Positions 1 to 9,257 of a DNA stretch of 64,000 bases are shown here, one piece after another (within the stretch, counting starts at the first letter, position 1; every line of letters starts with the position of its first letter). A program made the translations under genes and the position numbers. The notes under the pieces are model-generated. The model did not search any database and was not told the origin of the DNA. It worked only from the letters and a program-made list of their open reading frames with translations. Origin of the DNA: Subsaximicrobium wynnwilliamsii (GTDB lineage: Bacteria > Bacteroidota > Bacteroidia > Flavobacteriales > Flavobacteriaceae); assembly GCF_007997225.1 (NCBI RefSeq), contig NZ_VORM01000006.1:144845-208844 (forward strand), written 5' to 3'.

Positions 1-2110
1 CAGCTGTTGGGTTGATACACGTATTCTCTCTTATGGTTAAAGTATAACCTGTAGATTGTGGCGATGCCCATGTGGAAATGACAATATAATACGTGGTGCC
101 TCCTGTGACAATAAAATCGTCTATAGCCAAATCGTCGGATGAAAATGAATTTAAGGCCCCTGCTTGACAGTTCGTTCCAATGTCGGCGCAATCTGTATAC
201 ACAAATACACCTGCATAATTATCGGTAAGCTCAGAAAGCTCAATATCAACAGAGGTGTCAACATCTGGCGTGTAAGCATAAACCACATCGTCACCGTTGA
301 GATAGCCAAAGGTGGATCCGCAATTTTCTCCGGCAGAACCGTTGTAATCGTCGAGATAGTTTGCAGTGTCGTCTGAAGTGATATATGGTAAGGGAGTCGT
401 GACGATTATTGGATCTTCGCAAACTTCCCCAGGACCACTAATGCGATATGAAGAAGGGCCAACCCATAAACTAACATCATTGGTGCCGCAAACTGCGCGT
501 ACATAAAATTCGTAATTACCGCCTTCTACTAAGCCAGTTGCCTGATAAGGATTATCGGATGTGGCAATACCAGAATCTGATTCAGTTGGGGCAGCGCCTC
601 CTGCATCTTGGTTGATAATTTCCCAAGACGTCTCGCCTGCATTGGCAGTCCAACTGAGATCTGCGGTGGTCTCAGTAATGTTGGCCACTGCTAAATCTGA
701 AGGCTCTTGACAGCTTGGGATATCTCTAACCCTAAAATTGTCTACAAACACATCATTGTCTTCCTCGTCGTTAACCGTGCCTTCAGAACCCAGGATACCG
801 AATTGTACAATCTGCCCAGCATAGGCGCTAAGATCATAAACCACCTGTATGCCCGAAGCGGGAATCACACTATCCTTGTCATAAGTTATAAGCACGGTCC
901 ACGTAGCACCATTGTCTGCGCTAATTAAGAGCTGCACGATATCATCAGACCCTAAAGTTCCTGCCGCGCTGCTACTGCCCCATTCCATAATCGCAAAATC
1001 AAAGTCGACTTGGTATGGCCCACCGGTTAAATCAAACTGTGGCGACAAGATCCAATCACTCTTGCCAGTAACCCATAAATTAATCTTGTAAGCACCACTA
1101 AAACCATTGTTCAAATAGCCATCTGCTCCCCAAGAACCCGCGCCTAATTCCAATGGTCCAGTTGCTGCGGTACCATTATTGGCTTCATCCCAACAATTAG
1201 GAATGATCGTTGCAAAATCTTCGGAATAAAAAGGCACAAAAACATCACAGGCAGTAAGAAAGTTTACCGGGCCTTGCCAATTGCTAAAACCATCAGCATC
1301 ACAGTTAGCTCTCACATACACTTCATAATCGGTCACTGCCGTGAGGCCTGTTGCTGTATAAGGATTGTTGGACGTTGCCTCACCAGAACCGGCTGGCTCC
1401 CCTGTTCCTGCTGGCTGCACAGCCACTTCCCATTGGGTTTCAGAACCACCTGCAGCCCAGGCAATGTCTGCCGTAGTCGCGCCAATATTTGAAACGCTAA
1501 TACCAGAAACAACAGGACAGGTAGGAGGCGTTTCCGAAGTTAGCGTTGGGGATTCAAAACAGAACCCATAATTCCATCCAGAACCGTCAAGATCATCATT
1601 ATAATAGATTCTATATTTAAATCCAGATAGCTGCGTTGCCGTAAAACTAAAAATATTCAACACTTCGGTGGTGTAAGGCACCCCTGCAACAGAACAAAAA
1701 TTATCAAAAGGAGCAGCAGTTGTAGTAGTTACAAAAGGAGATCCCCAGTCATTCCAGGTCTCAGCATCGGCATCCCAATATTGGAAAATCAAGAAATCGC
1801 TACTCAAAAAACGATGTACGTAATTTCCAGAAACCGTCATCCATGTTTCACCAGCACTGGCTGCTGCGCTAAGATCTATTATTGGTGATGCTGCCGAAAC
1901 CTCATTATCAGTGCCAGATCCTGCATCATCATCATCATAAGCGAAATTTGCGGTAAGCGTTGGGTCTGCCTCAAAGACATCTGCGTCGTCAAGACCAGTA
2001 CCCTCGACTAACCAGGCGGTATTTGGCCAATTAGCTGGCTCGTTCACAATTTGAGAATAAGCTCCAGAAACTGCCAATAGCAAAACTAGAACTAAAGTAA
2101 TTTTTTTCAT
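1..2110 (-). CDS. Secreted multidomain Fn3-like protein (5' part, runs off window)
   Basis: The frame is open from an ATG at 2110 to the left edge, about 703 codons, so the C-terminus is missing. The first 20 residues (MKKITLVLVLLLAVSGAYSQ) are a Sec signal peptide. I translated most of it by hand. A beta-rich segment with Trp- and Asp-rich loops is followed by Fn3-like stretches ending in ATGL..YEFYVRA-type strands, a jelly-roll or MAM-like segment (WILSPQFDL near nt 1050, then VFVDNFRVRDI) and a second Fn3-like repeat. A further beta segment (YTPDVDTSVDIELSE) follows near nt 270. This layout is common in type IX-secreted adhesins and enzymes of Flavobacteriaceae. A T9SS sorting domain would be expected in the missing part, which is inference. 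No catalytic domain is visible. Confidence 0.85.
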   Translation of the reverse strand, partial: MKKITLVLVLLLAVSGAYSQIVNEPANWPNTAWLVEGTGLDDADVFEADPTLTANFAYDDDDAGSGTDNEVSAASPIIDLSAAASAGETWMTVSGNYVHRFLSSDFLIFQYWDADAETWNDWGSPFVTTTTAAPFDNFCSVAGVPYTTEVLNIFSFTATQLSGFKYRIYYNDDLDGSGWNYGFCFESPTLTSETPPTCPVVSGISVSNIGATTADIAWAAGGSETQWEVAVQPAGTGEPAGSGEATSNNPYTATGLTAVTDYEVYVRANCDADGFSNWQGPVNFLTACDVFVPFYSEDFATIIPNCWDEANNGTAATGPLELGAGSWGADGYLNNGFSGAYKINLWVTGKSDWILSPQFDLTGGPYQVDFDFAIMEWGSSSAAGTLGSDDIVQLLISADNGATWTVLITYDKDSVIPASGIQVVYDLSAYAGQIVQFGILGSEGTVNDEEDNDVFVDNFRVRDIPSCQEPSDLAVANITETTADLSWTANAGETSWEIINQDAGGAAPTESDSGIATSDNPYQATGLVEGGNYEFYVRAVCGTNDVSLWVGPSSYRISGPGEVCEDPIIVTTPLPYITSDDTANYLDDYNGSAGENCGSTFGYLNGDDVVYAYTPDVDTSVDIELSELTDNYAGVFVYTDCADIGTNCQAGALNSFSSDDLAIDDFIVTGGTTYYIVISTWASPQSTGYTLTIRENTCINPTA

Positions 2111-2326
2111 GTGGGCTATTTTAACTGAATATAATCTAAGATATTGATTAACATTGGTTTAAACTTAATCCTAGGGGCGGAAGATGTTTAATTTTAAAAC
2201 CAAGACTTGTGTAGGGTTTATCTTTAAATATCCGAAGATAGAAAAAAGTATAATTAACGAACTGTTAACAGTCTTTTAATAGATAAAAAGCAATTATAAT
2301 CGATAAAAAGAAAAGCGGCCGTCAAG

Positions 2327-3292
2327 CTAAACTGTTACTAGCTTCAAACGCAAGTACACTGGGAAATGATCACTGAAACCACCCTTGTATTTTGTTCCCA
2401 CAAAAGTCCCAAACGGCTGCCCTTTGAATTTACCCTCATACGCTTTCAAATACTGAGGATCATAAATATCGGCCTTGTCAAATTTTAGCTGTTTTGACCT
2501 GCTTTCGAAAAAATTACTCGTCAACAATATTTGATCGAATAAGTGCCATTTGAACCTGTGTTTGTGACTTCCGCGACTATAGGAGCGCAAAGTTTCCATG
2601 GCATTCACAAGCCCAGCTTCGTCTACAAGGTATTTCATGCTGTCGTTATCGGGATCATCGTTGAAGTCTCCCATAACAAGAATCTTGGCTTTTGGGTCAT
2701 CAAATTGTAGCTGCTCAATAATTTTTAAAACCTTTTTTGCAACAGCCATTCGCTTTATGGCAGAAGATTCCAATCCCTCAAACCGAGATGGCCAGTGATT
2801 TACGATAAGATGGATTTTTTCCGAATGCAATTCCCCTGAAACCAAAAGTATATCTCGAGTGAAATACTGAACTCCAGGCTCCTTTTCCAAATAAACCGAA
2901 AAGGTTTCAGTATGCATTAGCTCAAACACATCACGATGATAAAGGAGTGCAACGTTAATCCCTCGTTCATCTTGGGAATCAAAATGCACAAAACCATAAT
3001 TATGATGACGCAGATGTTTGCTTTGGGTCAAATCGTGCAGCACTGTTTCATTTTCAACTTCAGCAAGACCTATGATGGCAGGAAGCATTTCTTCGGAAGG
3101 GTCTCCAATCTGAGAAATCACTTGCCCAAGTTTATGAATTTTATCTTCGTAACGCTTTTTGTTCCATCGTCTTTCACTATACGGAATAAAACCGGTATCA
3201 AAAACAGCAGAACCTTCCCTGTAATCAAAAAGATTCTCTAAATTGTAGAAAGCTAGGGTATGGGATTTTGAATTGGATGTTTCAGTTTGCAC
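2327..3292 (-). CDS. Endonuclease/exonuclease/phosphatase (EEP) family protein
   Basis: The protein has the EEP fold motifs in order: NLENLFD (metal-binding Asn and surrounding), LAEVEN (metal Glu), NHWPSR (catalytic His region), GDFNDDPD (Asp/Asn pair) and a C-terminal SDHFPV (catalytic Asp-His). It has no obvious signal peptide or membrane segment, so it is probably cytoplasmic; substrate unknown (nucleic acid or phosphoester). The frame is open up to a TTG at 3319, but a TAnnTTTG promoter box lies inside that extension at 3297-3304. I therefore prefer the GTG at 3292, which starts VQTETSNSK and leaves the EEP domain intact at about 321 residues. The start is the uncertain point; the family call is firm. 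Confidence 0.85.
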   Translation of the reverse strand: MQTETSNSKSHTLAFYNLENLFDYREGSAVFDTGFIPYSERRWNKKRYEDKIHKLGQVISQIGDPSEEMLPAIIGLAEVENETVLHDLTQSKHLRHHNYGFVHFDSQDERGINVALLYHRDVFELMHTETFSVYLEKEPGVQYFTRDILLVSGELHSEKIHLIVNHWPSRFEGLESSAIKRMAVAKKVLKIIEQLQFDDPKAKILVMGDFNDDPDNDSMKYLVDEAGLVNAMETLRSYSRGSHKHRFKWHLFDQILLTSNFFESRSKQLKFDKADIYDPQYLKAYEGKFKGQPFGTFVGTKYKGGFSDHFPVYLRLKLVTV

Positions 3293-3296
3293 CTTA

Positions 3297-3304
3297 CAAA
3301 GGTA
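3297..3304 (-). promoter_or_regulatory. TAnnTTTG -7 box (TACCTTTG) for the EEP gene
   Basis: On the minus strand the sequence reads TACCTTTG, then TAAG, then GTG. The box ends four bases before the proposed start codon, so transcription would begin at or next to it. I did not find a convincing -33 TTG. Confidence 0.4.
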
Positions 3305-3504
3305 TCTTTTATAAGGCAATACAAAAGCCTTCGGAATATATAAAAAACCGCTTCCATTTTTTTCCGCGGAAAACAGTCTTTCTTAGTTCAAAAGCAACTA
3401 TTTCCCATAATTAAGACCTTGCCATCAAAATCATAAAGAATCAAATTTATTCTTTACAGTCAAAGATTGTAAGTTAAAGGAAAAGACTAATAGGCCTAAT
3501 TGTT

Positions 3505-3512
3505 TAACTTTG
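3505..3512 (+). promoter_or_regulatory. TAnnTTTG -7 box (TAACTTTG) upstream of hflX
   Basis: TAACTTTG lies 16 nt upstream of the hflX ATG, a normal spacing for a short leader. No well-placed -33 TTG is seen. Confidence 0.45.
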
Positions 3513-3528
3513 TATCAGATACCACAAT

Positions 3529-4743
3529 ATGATAGAGAAAAAAGACATAGAGCTAGAAAAAGCGGTTCTTATTGGTGTAATTACCAAAGATCAAAACGAA
3601 GAACAATCCACGGAATATCTTGACGAATTGGAGTTCCTAACCTATACGGCGGGCGGTGAGGTTTTAAAACGTTACACTCAAAAAATAGATGTGCCAAACC
3701 CGAAAACCTTTATTGGTACTGGTAAAATGAAAGAGGTGCAGCAATATATCGAGGAGCATGCTGTGGGCACAGCCATTTTTGATGACGAGCTTTCTGCAGC
3801 GCAAGAGCGAAATATAAGTAAAATACTCAACTGCAAAGTATTGGATCGTACCAATCTCATTCTGGATATTTTCGCGCAGCGCGCCACAACAAGTTACGCA
3901 AGAACCCAAGTGGAACTGGCACAATGTGAATACCTATTGCCAAGACTTAAAGGCATGTGGACTCACTTGGAACGTCAAAAAGGTGGTATTGGGATGCGTG
4001 GACCTGGTGAGACTGAAATTGAAACCGATAGACGAATTGTACGTGACAAAATCAGCTTATTGAAAGACAAGATCAAGACGATTGATAAACAAATGGCAGT
4101 GCAACGTGGTAACCGTGGTAAAATGGTTAGGGTTGCGCTGGTAGGTTACACCAATGTTGGCAAATCCACTTTGATGAACGTGATTAGCAAAAGTGATGTA
4201 TTTGCCGAGAATAAATTATTTGCGACATTGGACACGACCGTGAGAAAGGTGGTGATACAGAACCTTCCATTTTTAATGACCGATACCGTTGGATTCATCA
4301 GGAAATTACCAACCCAATTGATAGAATCCTTTAAAAGTACATTGGACGAAGTACGCGAAGCAGATTTGCTTTTGCACGTTGTGGATATTTCCCACCCTAA
4401 TTTTGAGGAACATATAGAATCTGTCAACAAAATTCTGGGAGAAATTGACAGCGCTGATAAACCTATCATTATGGTATTCAACAAAATTGATGCCTACAAA
4501 GCAGAGCCTTTGGAGGAGGATGATTTGGTAACGGTTAAAACCGAACAACACTACACCCTAGAGGAATGGAAACGTACCTGGATGAACCGTGTTGGAGATA
4601 ACGCCTTATTTATTTCTGCCTTGAACAAAGATAATCTCGACAGCTTCAAAAAAAGAATTTATGACGAAGTTAGGGAAATTCACGTGACGCGGTTTCCTTA
4701 TAATAATTTTCTGTATCCGGATTATTCTGATGAGGAAGAGTAA
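3529..4743 (+). CDS. hflX: GTPase HflX
   Basis: HflX is a ribosome-associated GTPase that splits stalled ribosomes. The 404-residue protein has the HflX N-terminal domain (about residues 1-170), the signature GPGETEIETDRR, and a G domain with G1 GYTNVGKST (about residue 206), G3 DTVGFIRKLP and G4 NKID, as expected for the family. It stands alone between the divergent EEP gene and the convergent DUF3078 gene. A hexanucleotide repeat begins ten bases after its stop codon, and a bidirectional terminator follows. Confidence 0.95.
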   Translation: MIEKKDIELEKAVLIGVITKDQNEEQSTEYLDELEFLTYTAGGEVLKRYTQKIDVPNPKTFIGTGKMKEVQQYIEEHAVGTAIFDDELSAAQERNISKILNCKVLDRTNLILDIFAQRATTSYARTQVELAQCEYLLPRLKGMWTHLERQKGGIGMRGPGETEIETDRRIVRDKISLLKDKIKTIDKQMAVQRGNRGKMVRVALVGYTNVGKSTLMNVISKSDVFAENKLFATLDTTVRKVVIQNLPFLMTDTVGFIRKLPTQLIESFKSTLDEVREADLLLHVVDISHPNFEEHIESVNKILGEIDSADKPIIMVFNKIDAYKAEPLEEDDLVTVKTEQHYTLEEWKRTWMNRVGDNALFISALNKDNLDSFKKRIYDEVREIHVTRFPYNNFLYPDYSDEEE

Positions 4744-4753
4744 TCAGTTGAAT

Positions 4754-4794
4754 TTGAACTTGAACTTGAACTTGAACTTGAACTTGAACTTGAA
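4754..4794 (+). repeat. Hexanucleotide microsatellite (TTGAAC)6
   Basis: Six perfect TTGAAC units plus TTGAA sit directly downstream of the hflX stop codon. Such tracts are prone to slippage. It lies in the 3' untranslated region, so it would not alter a protein. Confidence 0.9.
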
Positions 4795-4853
4795 AAATAG
4801 TGAATCGTCAACCTATAAGTTGAAAGAATGCTGCCTTTTGATGGTTTCTAAAT

Positions 4854-4896
4854 AAAAAAAGGTCATTATCGAAGTTTCGAGAATGACCTTTTTTAT
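4854..4896. terminator. Bidirectional rho-independent terminator between hflX and the DUF3078 gene
   Basis: A long inverted repeat (AAAAAAGGTCATT ... AATGACCTTTTTT) with an inner TCGA...TCGA pairing has A and T tracts on either side. It serves the two convergent genes. Confidence 0.85.
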
Positions 4897-4912
4897 TTCA
4901 ATTTTTACTGGA

Positions 4913-5854
4913 TTAAAACTTGTAGCTCAAACCAACCGTGTAATACGTTTGTAAATCATTATCCACATTATCAAAAGTTAATGGGTCGCCCATATAATCA
5001 GCTGGCAATAGACCCAATGCATAACTCAAGGCCTCTTGGTGGTTGCTTCTCAAGGCAAAATCAAATCCTACTCCAATTTTTTTCCAAAGCGTATAGCTAA
5101 AAGAGTTGATCCAGGTAAAGTTTGACAAGTCGCTGCTATTATAACTTTGAAAGGTTGCGAAATTAGTCTTGAAATTAATCTTTCCAATTTGTCGCGTATA
5201 ATCTGCCACAATTTTTGCGCCTAAAGAAGATTCATAAACTGCGCTATTATTTGCAAAGACAAAGTTATAGTTTAAGGGATGAAACACTACGATAAGGTTT
5301 TTGGTTGGAGTCCATGTGCCACCAATACCAACATCTAAATATCCGGGATCGTTGAAATTGTCAAGGATTGTGGTTCTATATTCTACCAAAGCAGAGGCCG
5401 CTAACTTTTTGCTCAAGTTTCGTCCGTATAAAGAGGAGATGTTAAATACGTCTGTAGTGGGTTCAAAGCTATCATTATCAGTAGGGTCTTCTTTATCATT
5501 CAATTTTACCCAGCTCAAATTTGTATTTAAGGAGTTTCTCCAGAAAAATTTATCCTCGATAAAATTCGCATAGGCGTTAACAGTAAACCCAATGTTACCT
5601 GAAGAGTTGCTTGGCGTGCCCTGTGCGAACCAATTATTGAAATTAGACAAACTTCCTCCTATGGTACCAAAGGCTCCCAATTTCCAGCCTGGCAAAGCAT
5701 CTATTTGAGCTTGAAGGGCGTCGGCTTCTTTTTGGGCCGCATCAGCCTCTGCCTGTTTTTCTTTCTTTTGAGTTTGCAACTCTTCCTTGGATTGCGCAAA
5801 GCTCAACGCTAGACAAAACATAAAGGCTGCCGTTAAAAACAGTTTTTTAGTCAT
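4913..5854 (-). CDS. DUF3078 family protein, probable outer-membrane beta-barrel
   Basis: This is a 313-residue protein with a signal peptide (MTKKLFLTAAFMFCLALSFAQ). A short Gln/Ala/Glu-rich coiled segment (residues 22-52) precedes alternating strands with aromatic caps, starting GWKLGAFGTIGGSLSNFNNW and ending YYTVGLSYKF. The C-terminal Phe is typical of outer-membrane barrels. The family is recognised as DUF3078, whose function is unknown. In Flavobacteriaceae it is often found next to the SUF locus and a DUF2480 gene, as here. Confidence 0.85.
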   Translation of the reverse strand: MTKKLFLTAAFMFCLALSFAQSKEELQTQKKEKQAEADAAQKEADALQAQIDALPGWKLGAFGTIGGSLSNFNNWFAQGTPSNSSGNIGFTVNAYANFIEDKFFWRNSLNTNLSWVKLNDKEDPTDNDSFEPTTDVFNISSLYGRNLSKKLAASALVEYRTTILDNFNDPGYLDVGIGGTWTPTKNLIVVFHPLNYNFVFANNSAVYESSLGAKIVADYTRQIGKINFKTNFATFQSYNSSDLSNFTWINSFSYTLWKKIGVGFDFALRSNHQEALSYALGLLPADYMGDPLTFDNVDNDLQTYYTVGLSYKF

Positions 5855-5893
5855 CTTAATCGTATTTGAATTTCTATGGATTATTTAAGCCTG

Positions 5894-5901
5894 CAAATAT
5901 A
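5894..5901 (-). promoter_or_regulatory. TAnnTTTG -7 box (TATATTTG) for the DUF3078 gene
   Basis: The minus strand reads TATATTTG 39 nt before the ATG at 5854, giving a leader of about 35 nt. Confidence 0.45.
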
Positions 5902-5976
5902 ACAGATGCCTTTTTTGTAACTAAAAATTTGTAGAAAACCAGGAGATGTTTGTCGTGAAAATCAAAGTGGCTGGCC

Positions 5977-6483
5977 TTACTTTCTTTTAAATAAAGGCAC
6001 TGAAGAACAGGCTTCCCCGTACATTATGGATTTTGCAACGGGTCTCAATTTGTTGGATAACAAAATATAGGCATTCAGAGGCACCGGTTTGTGGGCACAA
6101 CCTTTAATGATTAAAGCTTGGTCTTGGTAAGGCAAAACATCCAACCCGTTGATGATGTCTTGATAAATGGATGTTTCCAGAGCCTCCATATTGCCTACAC
6201 AGATTTTTCTAGCGAAAGGCTGCAGCTCCATTGTAATCAACATAAATGCCCAAGCGGGAATAATAGCGTCACTAGAACAGCTCAGTGCTACAAATTGATT
6301 GTCATACTGCGACCAATCATGAGCTTTGACTTGTTGTCTAAACTCCTTTTCGCGCAGCACAAAACCTTCATAAAGCCAGTCTTTAATATCAAAGGGGACA
6401 CGTTCGCCTTCAGGATAATAATCTTCCAAATCAACCACCATCAACTTACTTAGTGCTACTCTATTTACGATCTCGTCTTGCAT
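5977..6483 (-). CDS. DUF2480 family protein
   Basis: The 168-residue soluble protein matches the DUF2480 family by its opening (EIVNRVALSKLMVVDLEDY) and its Cys-containing segment (ALSCSSDAIIPAWAFMLI). Function is unknown. A second conserved block IKGCAHKPVPLNAY carries another Cys, so a thiol role linked to the nearby SUF genes is conceivable but unproven. It lies 20 nt downstream of the ABC transporter gene, yet a TAnnTTTG box ends four bases before its ATG, so it may be transcribed separately. Confidence 0.85.
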   Translation of the reverse strand: MQDEIVNRVALSKLMVVDLEDYYPEGERVPFDIKDWLYEGFVLREKEFRQQVKAHDWSQYDNQFVALSCSSDAIIPAWAFMLITMELQPFARKICVGNMEALETSIYQDIINGLDVLPYQDQALIIKGCAHKPVPLNAYILLSNKLRPVAKSIMYGEACSSVPLFKRK

Positions 6484-6487
6484 GCTG

Positions 6488-6495
6488 CAAATTTA
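6488..6495 (-). promoter_or_regulatory. TAnnTTTG -7 box abutting the DUF2480 start
   Basis: The minus strand reads TAAATTTG CAGC ATG. The same 15 bases occur in front of dinB at 37730-37744. The geometry predicts a transcript with almost no leader. Confidence 0.45.
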
Positions 6496-6503
6496 ATGCT
6501 TTT

Positions 6504-8339
6504 TTATTGATAGCCCTTGGCCTGTAGGGTAAAAAGCTCTGAGTATAAAGAATCATTCTCTATGAGTTCTTGATGGGTTCCGAGCTCTAAGACGGTGCCA
6601 TTTTCCAAGACTAAAATGCGATCTGCTTGCCTTACGGTTGAAAATCGGTGGGAAATGATGATGCTCGTTTTGTTTTTGGTCAGGGCAATAAATCTCTGGA
6701 ACACATCACTTTCTGCTTTTGCGTCTAATGCGGAAGTGGGCTCGTCAAGAATCATGACTTCTGCATTTTTCATATAAGCTCTTGCCAAGGCCACTTTTTG
6801 CCATTGGCCTCCGGAAAGGTCTTGTCCTTTCGCAAAGCGTTTGCCCAATTGCTGGTCGTAGCCTTTTTTTAATTCGGAAATGACCTCGTTGGCCAAGCTT
6901 AATTCCGAAGCATTTTCGATTTTTTGCTGATTGTTAAGTTCTTTAATATCGCCAATCGCAATATTCTCTCTTGCGGTAAATTCATATTTGAAAAAATCCT
7001 GAAAGATAACCCCGAAGTAGTTTTGGTAATCGGCTTTATTAAAGCGGTTGATATTTATGCCGTCTAAATAAATAGCGCCAGAAGTAGGCTCATAAAACCG
7101 AAGCAATAATTTGGTCAAGGTGGTTTTTCCCGCACCATTTTGACCTACAAAAGCCAATTTCTCACCAACCTTCATTTCAAAACTGATGCCCTTCAGAATT
7201 TCAGTGTCTGAACCTGGATAGCCAAATCGAACATCTTTAAACTCGAATCCAAGCCTTATGGTCTTAGGTAAGTGTTGGTCTTCCGTAATTTTTGGCTCTA
7301 TGGAAATATCTATAAACTCGAAATAATCTTTCAGATACAGAGCACTTTCGGTAATTCGAGTGAATTTTGAGAAAAACTCCTGAAGATTCTTCGTAAGCCT
7401 ATTGAAAGCACCAGATAAAAAGGTCAGTTCTCCCAAGGTAATCACACCAGTTACCACTCTGTAAATAATAAACACATAAGCGCCATAATAACTGAGCGTA
7501 CCCAAAACATTGAATACAAATCCCAATGCCGAGCGCTTTACCGCCAATTTTTTATTAAGGTCAAAATAATCCTGAGACAAACGCTGAAACCGGTCTACAA
7601 TAAAATCGGTCAAACCAAAAAGCTTGATTTCTTTGGCGGTTTCGTTATTGGCGCCAATATACCTGAGGTAATCGAGTTCGCGTCTCTCGGCAGTCCAACC
7701 CCTAGCCAGCGAATATTGCTGTTGGCTAAACCAAATTTCATTGATGAAAGAGGGGATGATACTTAATACTAAAAGAATGATAAGATAAGGTTCAAAATAA
7801 ATCAAACCCGCGATGAGTGTCCCAATGGAAATGAGACTTTGGAGCTCGCCCAAAGCATTGCTCATCAAACCTACGCGACCCGTAGTTTGGGTCCTGGCGC
7901 GCTCCAGTTTATCGTAAAACTCTGAATCTTCCAACAAGCTCATATCGATCTTGCTGGTTTTTCTCATGATGCTTACCGAGGACTTGATGGAATAGGCATC
8001 ACCAAGCAGCCCATCGGTTAAGGAAATCGCTCGACTTACCAAATCGGAAACAACAATAAGCCCAAACTCAATACCTACATATAACCATAGTCTGGAAAGA
8101 TCGGCAGTTTCTACTTGGGCTTGGAGCACAATTTCATCGATGATGATTTTTCCGATCCACAAAATAATGACCGGTAAAATCGCAGCAATAAGTCGGCAAA
8201 ACGCGGAACCTAAAAAGAGACTTTTGTTGGTTCTCCAGATTTCCTTAAAAAAGCGCGGAATAAAAACCAAAGCACTAAATGAGCCCTTGAAATTTACCTT
8301 TTTCTTTTCGGAAAGTGATTGCAGACCTCTTCTAGCCAT
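6504..8339 (-). CDS. ABC transporter, fused permease and ATP-binding domains
   Basis: This 611-residue half-transporter has an N-terminal exporter-type transmembrane domain (helices between about residues 35 and 340) and a C-terminal nucleotide-binding domain. Walker A is GQNGAGKTT, the signature is LSGGQWQKVALARA, Walker B is VMILDEPTSALD, and the H-loop lies in IIISHRFSTV. It would work as a dimer in the inner membrane. The substrate cannot be inferred: the organisation fits lipid, peptide or multidrug exporters. It is on the same strand as the SUF genes, 42 nt after the DUF59 gene stop, so co-transcription is possible. Confidence 0.9.
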   Translation of the reverse strand: MARRGLQSLSEKKKVNFKGSFSALVFIPRFFKEIWRTNKSLFLGSAFCRLIAAILPVIILWIGKIIIDEIVLQAQVETADLSRLWLYVGIEFGLIVVSDLVSRAISLTDGLLGDAYSIKSSVSIMRKTSKIDMSLLEDSEFYDKLERARTQTTGRVGLMSNALGELQSLISIGTLIAGLIYFEPYLIILLVLSIIPSFINEIWFSQQQYSLARGWTAERRELDYLRYIGANNETAKEIKLFGLTDFIVDRFQRLSQDYFDLNKKLAVKRSALGFVFNVLGTLSYYGAYVFIIYRVVTGVITLGELTFLSGAFNRLTKNLQEFFSKFTRITESALYLKDYFEFIDISIEPKITEDQHLPKTIRLGFEFKDVRFGYPGSDTEILKGISFEMKVGEKLAFVGQNGAGKTTLTKLLLRFYEPTSGAIYLDGININRFNKADYQNYFGVIFQDFFKYEFTARENIAIGDIKELNNQQKIENASELSLANEVISELKKGYDQQLGKRFAKGQDLSGGQWQKVALARAYMKNAEVMILDEPTSALDAKAESDVFQRFIALTKNKTSIIISHRFSTVRQADRILVLENGTVLELGTHQELIENDSLYSELFTLQAKGYQ

Positions 8340-8381
8340 GCGCTATTGGGGTAATTGGGTAACAGATTGAATGGCGAAGCA

Positions 8382-8705
8382 TTAAAGCATCCCCAGTTCC
8401 AACTTGGCTTCCTCACTCATCAATTCCTGCGTCCATGGCGGATCGAAAGTGATTTCCACCTCAGCGGTTTTCACGTCGTTAAGCGAGCGTACTTTTTCCT
8501 CTACTTCCGCAGGTAAACTTTCAGCCACTGGGCAATTGGGAGAGGTCAAGGTCATTAAGATTTTAACATCGTAATCCTCATTGACAAAGACGTCATAAAT
8601 CAATCCCAACTCATAAATATCCACAGGAATTTCTGGATCGTAGATGGTTTTTAGAATTCTTACTATTTTTTCGCCTAAAGCGTTGGTATCTATTTTAGTT
8701 TCCAT
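8382..8705 (-). CDS. DUF59/MIP18 family Fe-S assembly protein (SufT-like)
   Basis: The 107-residue protein is a DUF59 domain with IYDPEIPVDIYELGLIYDV near residue 20, the conserved MTLTSPNCP Cys motif near residue 54, and a C-terminal ITFDPPWTQELMSEEAK. The family helps deliver Fe-S clusters to apo-proteins; members in suf operons are often called SufT. It lies directly downstream of sufE, which supports this role. Confidence 0.88.
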   Translation of the reverse strand: METKIDTNALGEKIVRILKTIYDPEIPVDIYELGLIYDVFVNEDYDVKILMTLTSPNCPVAESLPAEVEEKVRSLNDVKTAEVEITFDPPWTQELMSEEAKLELGML

Positions 8706-8728
8706 TTTTATCAGTTTAAAGTTTCGGG

Positions 8729-8770
8729 TTCAAGATTCAAAGTTGTTCCAAACAAACTTTGAATCTTGAA
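8729..8770. repeat. Perfect 16-bp inverted repeat in the sufE/DUF59 spacer
   Basis: TTCAAGATTCAAAGTT is followed, after a 10-nt loop, by its exact reverse complement. No T tract follows on the minus strand, so it is unlikely to be a classical terminator. It may set an mRNA processing or attenuation point within the operon. The same TTCAA-type words recur in other SUF spacers. Confidence 0.7.
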
Positions 8771-8779
8771 TCTTGATTT

Positions 8780-9202
8780 TCAATTCAGTTGAGTTTGGTA
8801 GGCGATGGCATACATTTTTAGTTGCTTGATCATGCTTACCAAACCATTGGCTCTGGTGGGCGACAAATGCTCTTTGAGCCCGATTTTGTCGATAAAATCG
8901 GTATTGGCTTCAATAATGGCTTTTGGATGCTGGTCTGAAAACGTACGAATCAAAATAGCGATAATGCCTTTGGTAATGATGGCGTCGCTATCGGCAGTGA
9001 ACAAGACTTTATCGCCCTCCAAATCGGCATGCACCCATACCCTACTTTGGCAGCCTTTAATGATATTGTCTTCGGTTTTATATTGTTCGGCAATCAATGG
9101 TAGGGATTTCCCTAAATCAATCATGTATTGGTAACGTTCTTCCCAATCCTCAAACATATCAAACTCGTCTATAATCTCGTTTTGTATTTCTGTAATCGTC
9201 AT
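8780..9202 (-). CDS. sufE: SufE family sulfur acceptor
   Basis: SufE takes persulfide sulfur from SufS and passes it to the SufBCD scaffold. The conserved IIKGCQSRVWVHA carries the acceptor Cys. The call uses the ATG at 9202 (MTITEIQNEIIDEF), which matches usual SufE N-termini, giving about 140 residues. An in-frame ATG at 9229 adds nine residues, and the promoter box at 9238-9245 would permit either start. It follows sufS and a secreted-protein gene on the same strand. Confidence 0.92.
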   Translation of the reverse strand: MTITEIQNEIIDEFDMFEDWEERYQYMIDLGKSLPLIAEQYKTEDNIIKGCQSRVWVHADLEGDKVLFTADSDAIITKGIIAILIRTFSDQHPKAIIEANTDFIDKIGLKEHLSPTRANGLVSMIKQLKMYAIAYQTQLN

Positions 9203-9237
9203 AAATCTTGTAAATGGGTTTACATTCATTTAAGTGG

Positions 9238-9245
9238 CAAAGATA
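9238..9245 (-). promoter_or_regulatory. TAnnTTTG -7 box (TATCTTTG) upstream of sufE
   Basis: The minus strand reads TATCTTTG 8 nt before the ATG at 9229 and 35 nt before the preferred ATG at 9202. It suggests an internal promoter for sufE and downstream genes. Confidence 0.4.
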
Positions 9246-9257
9246 CAACATCTAAGG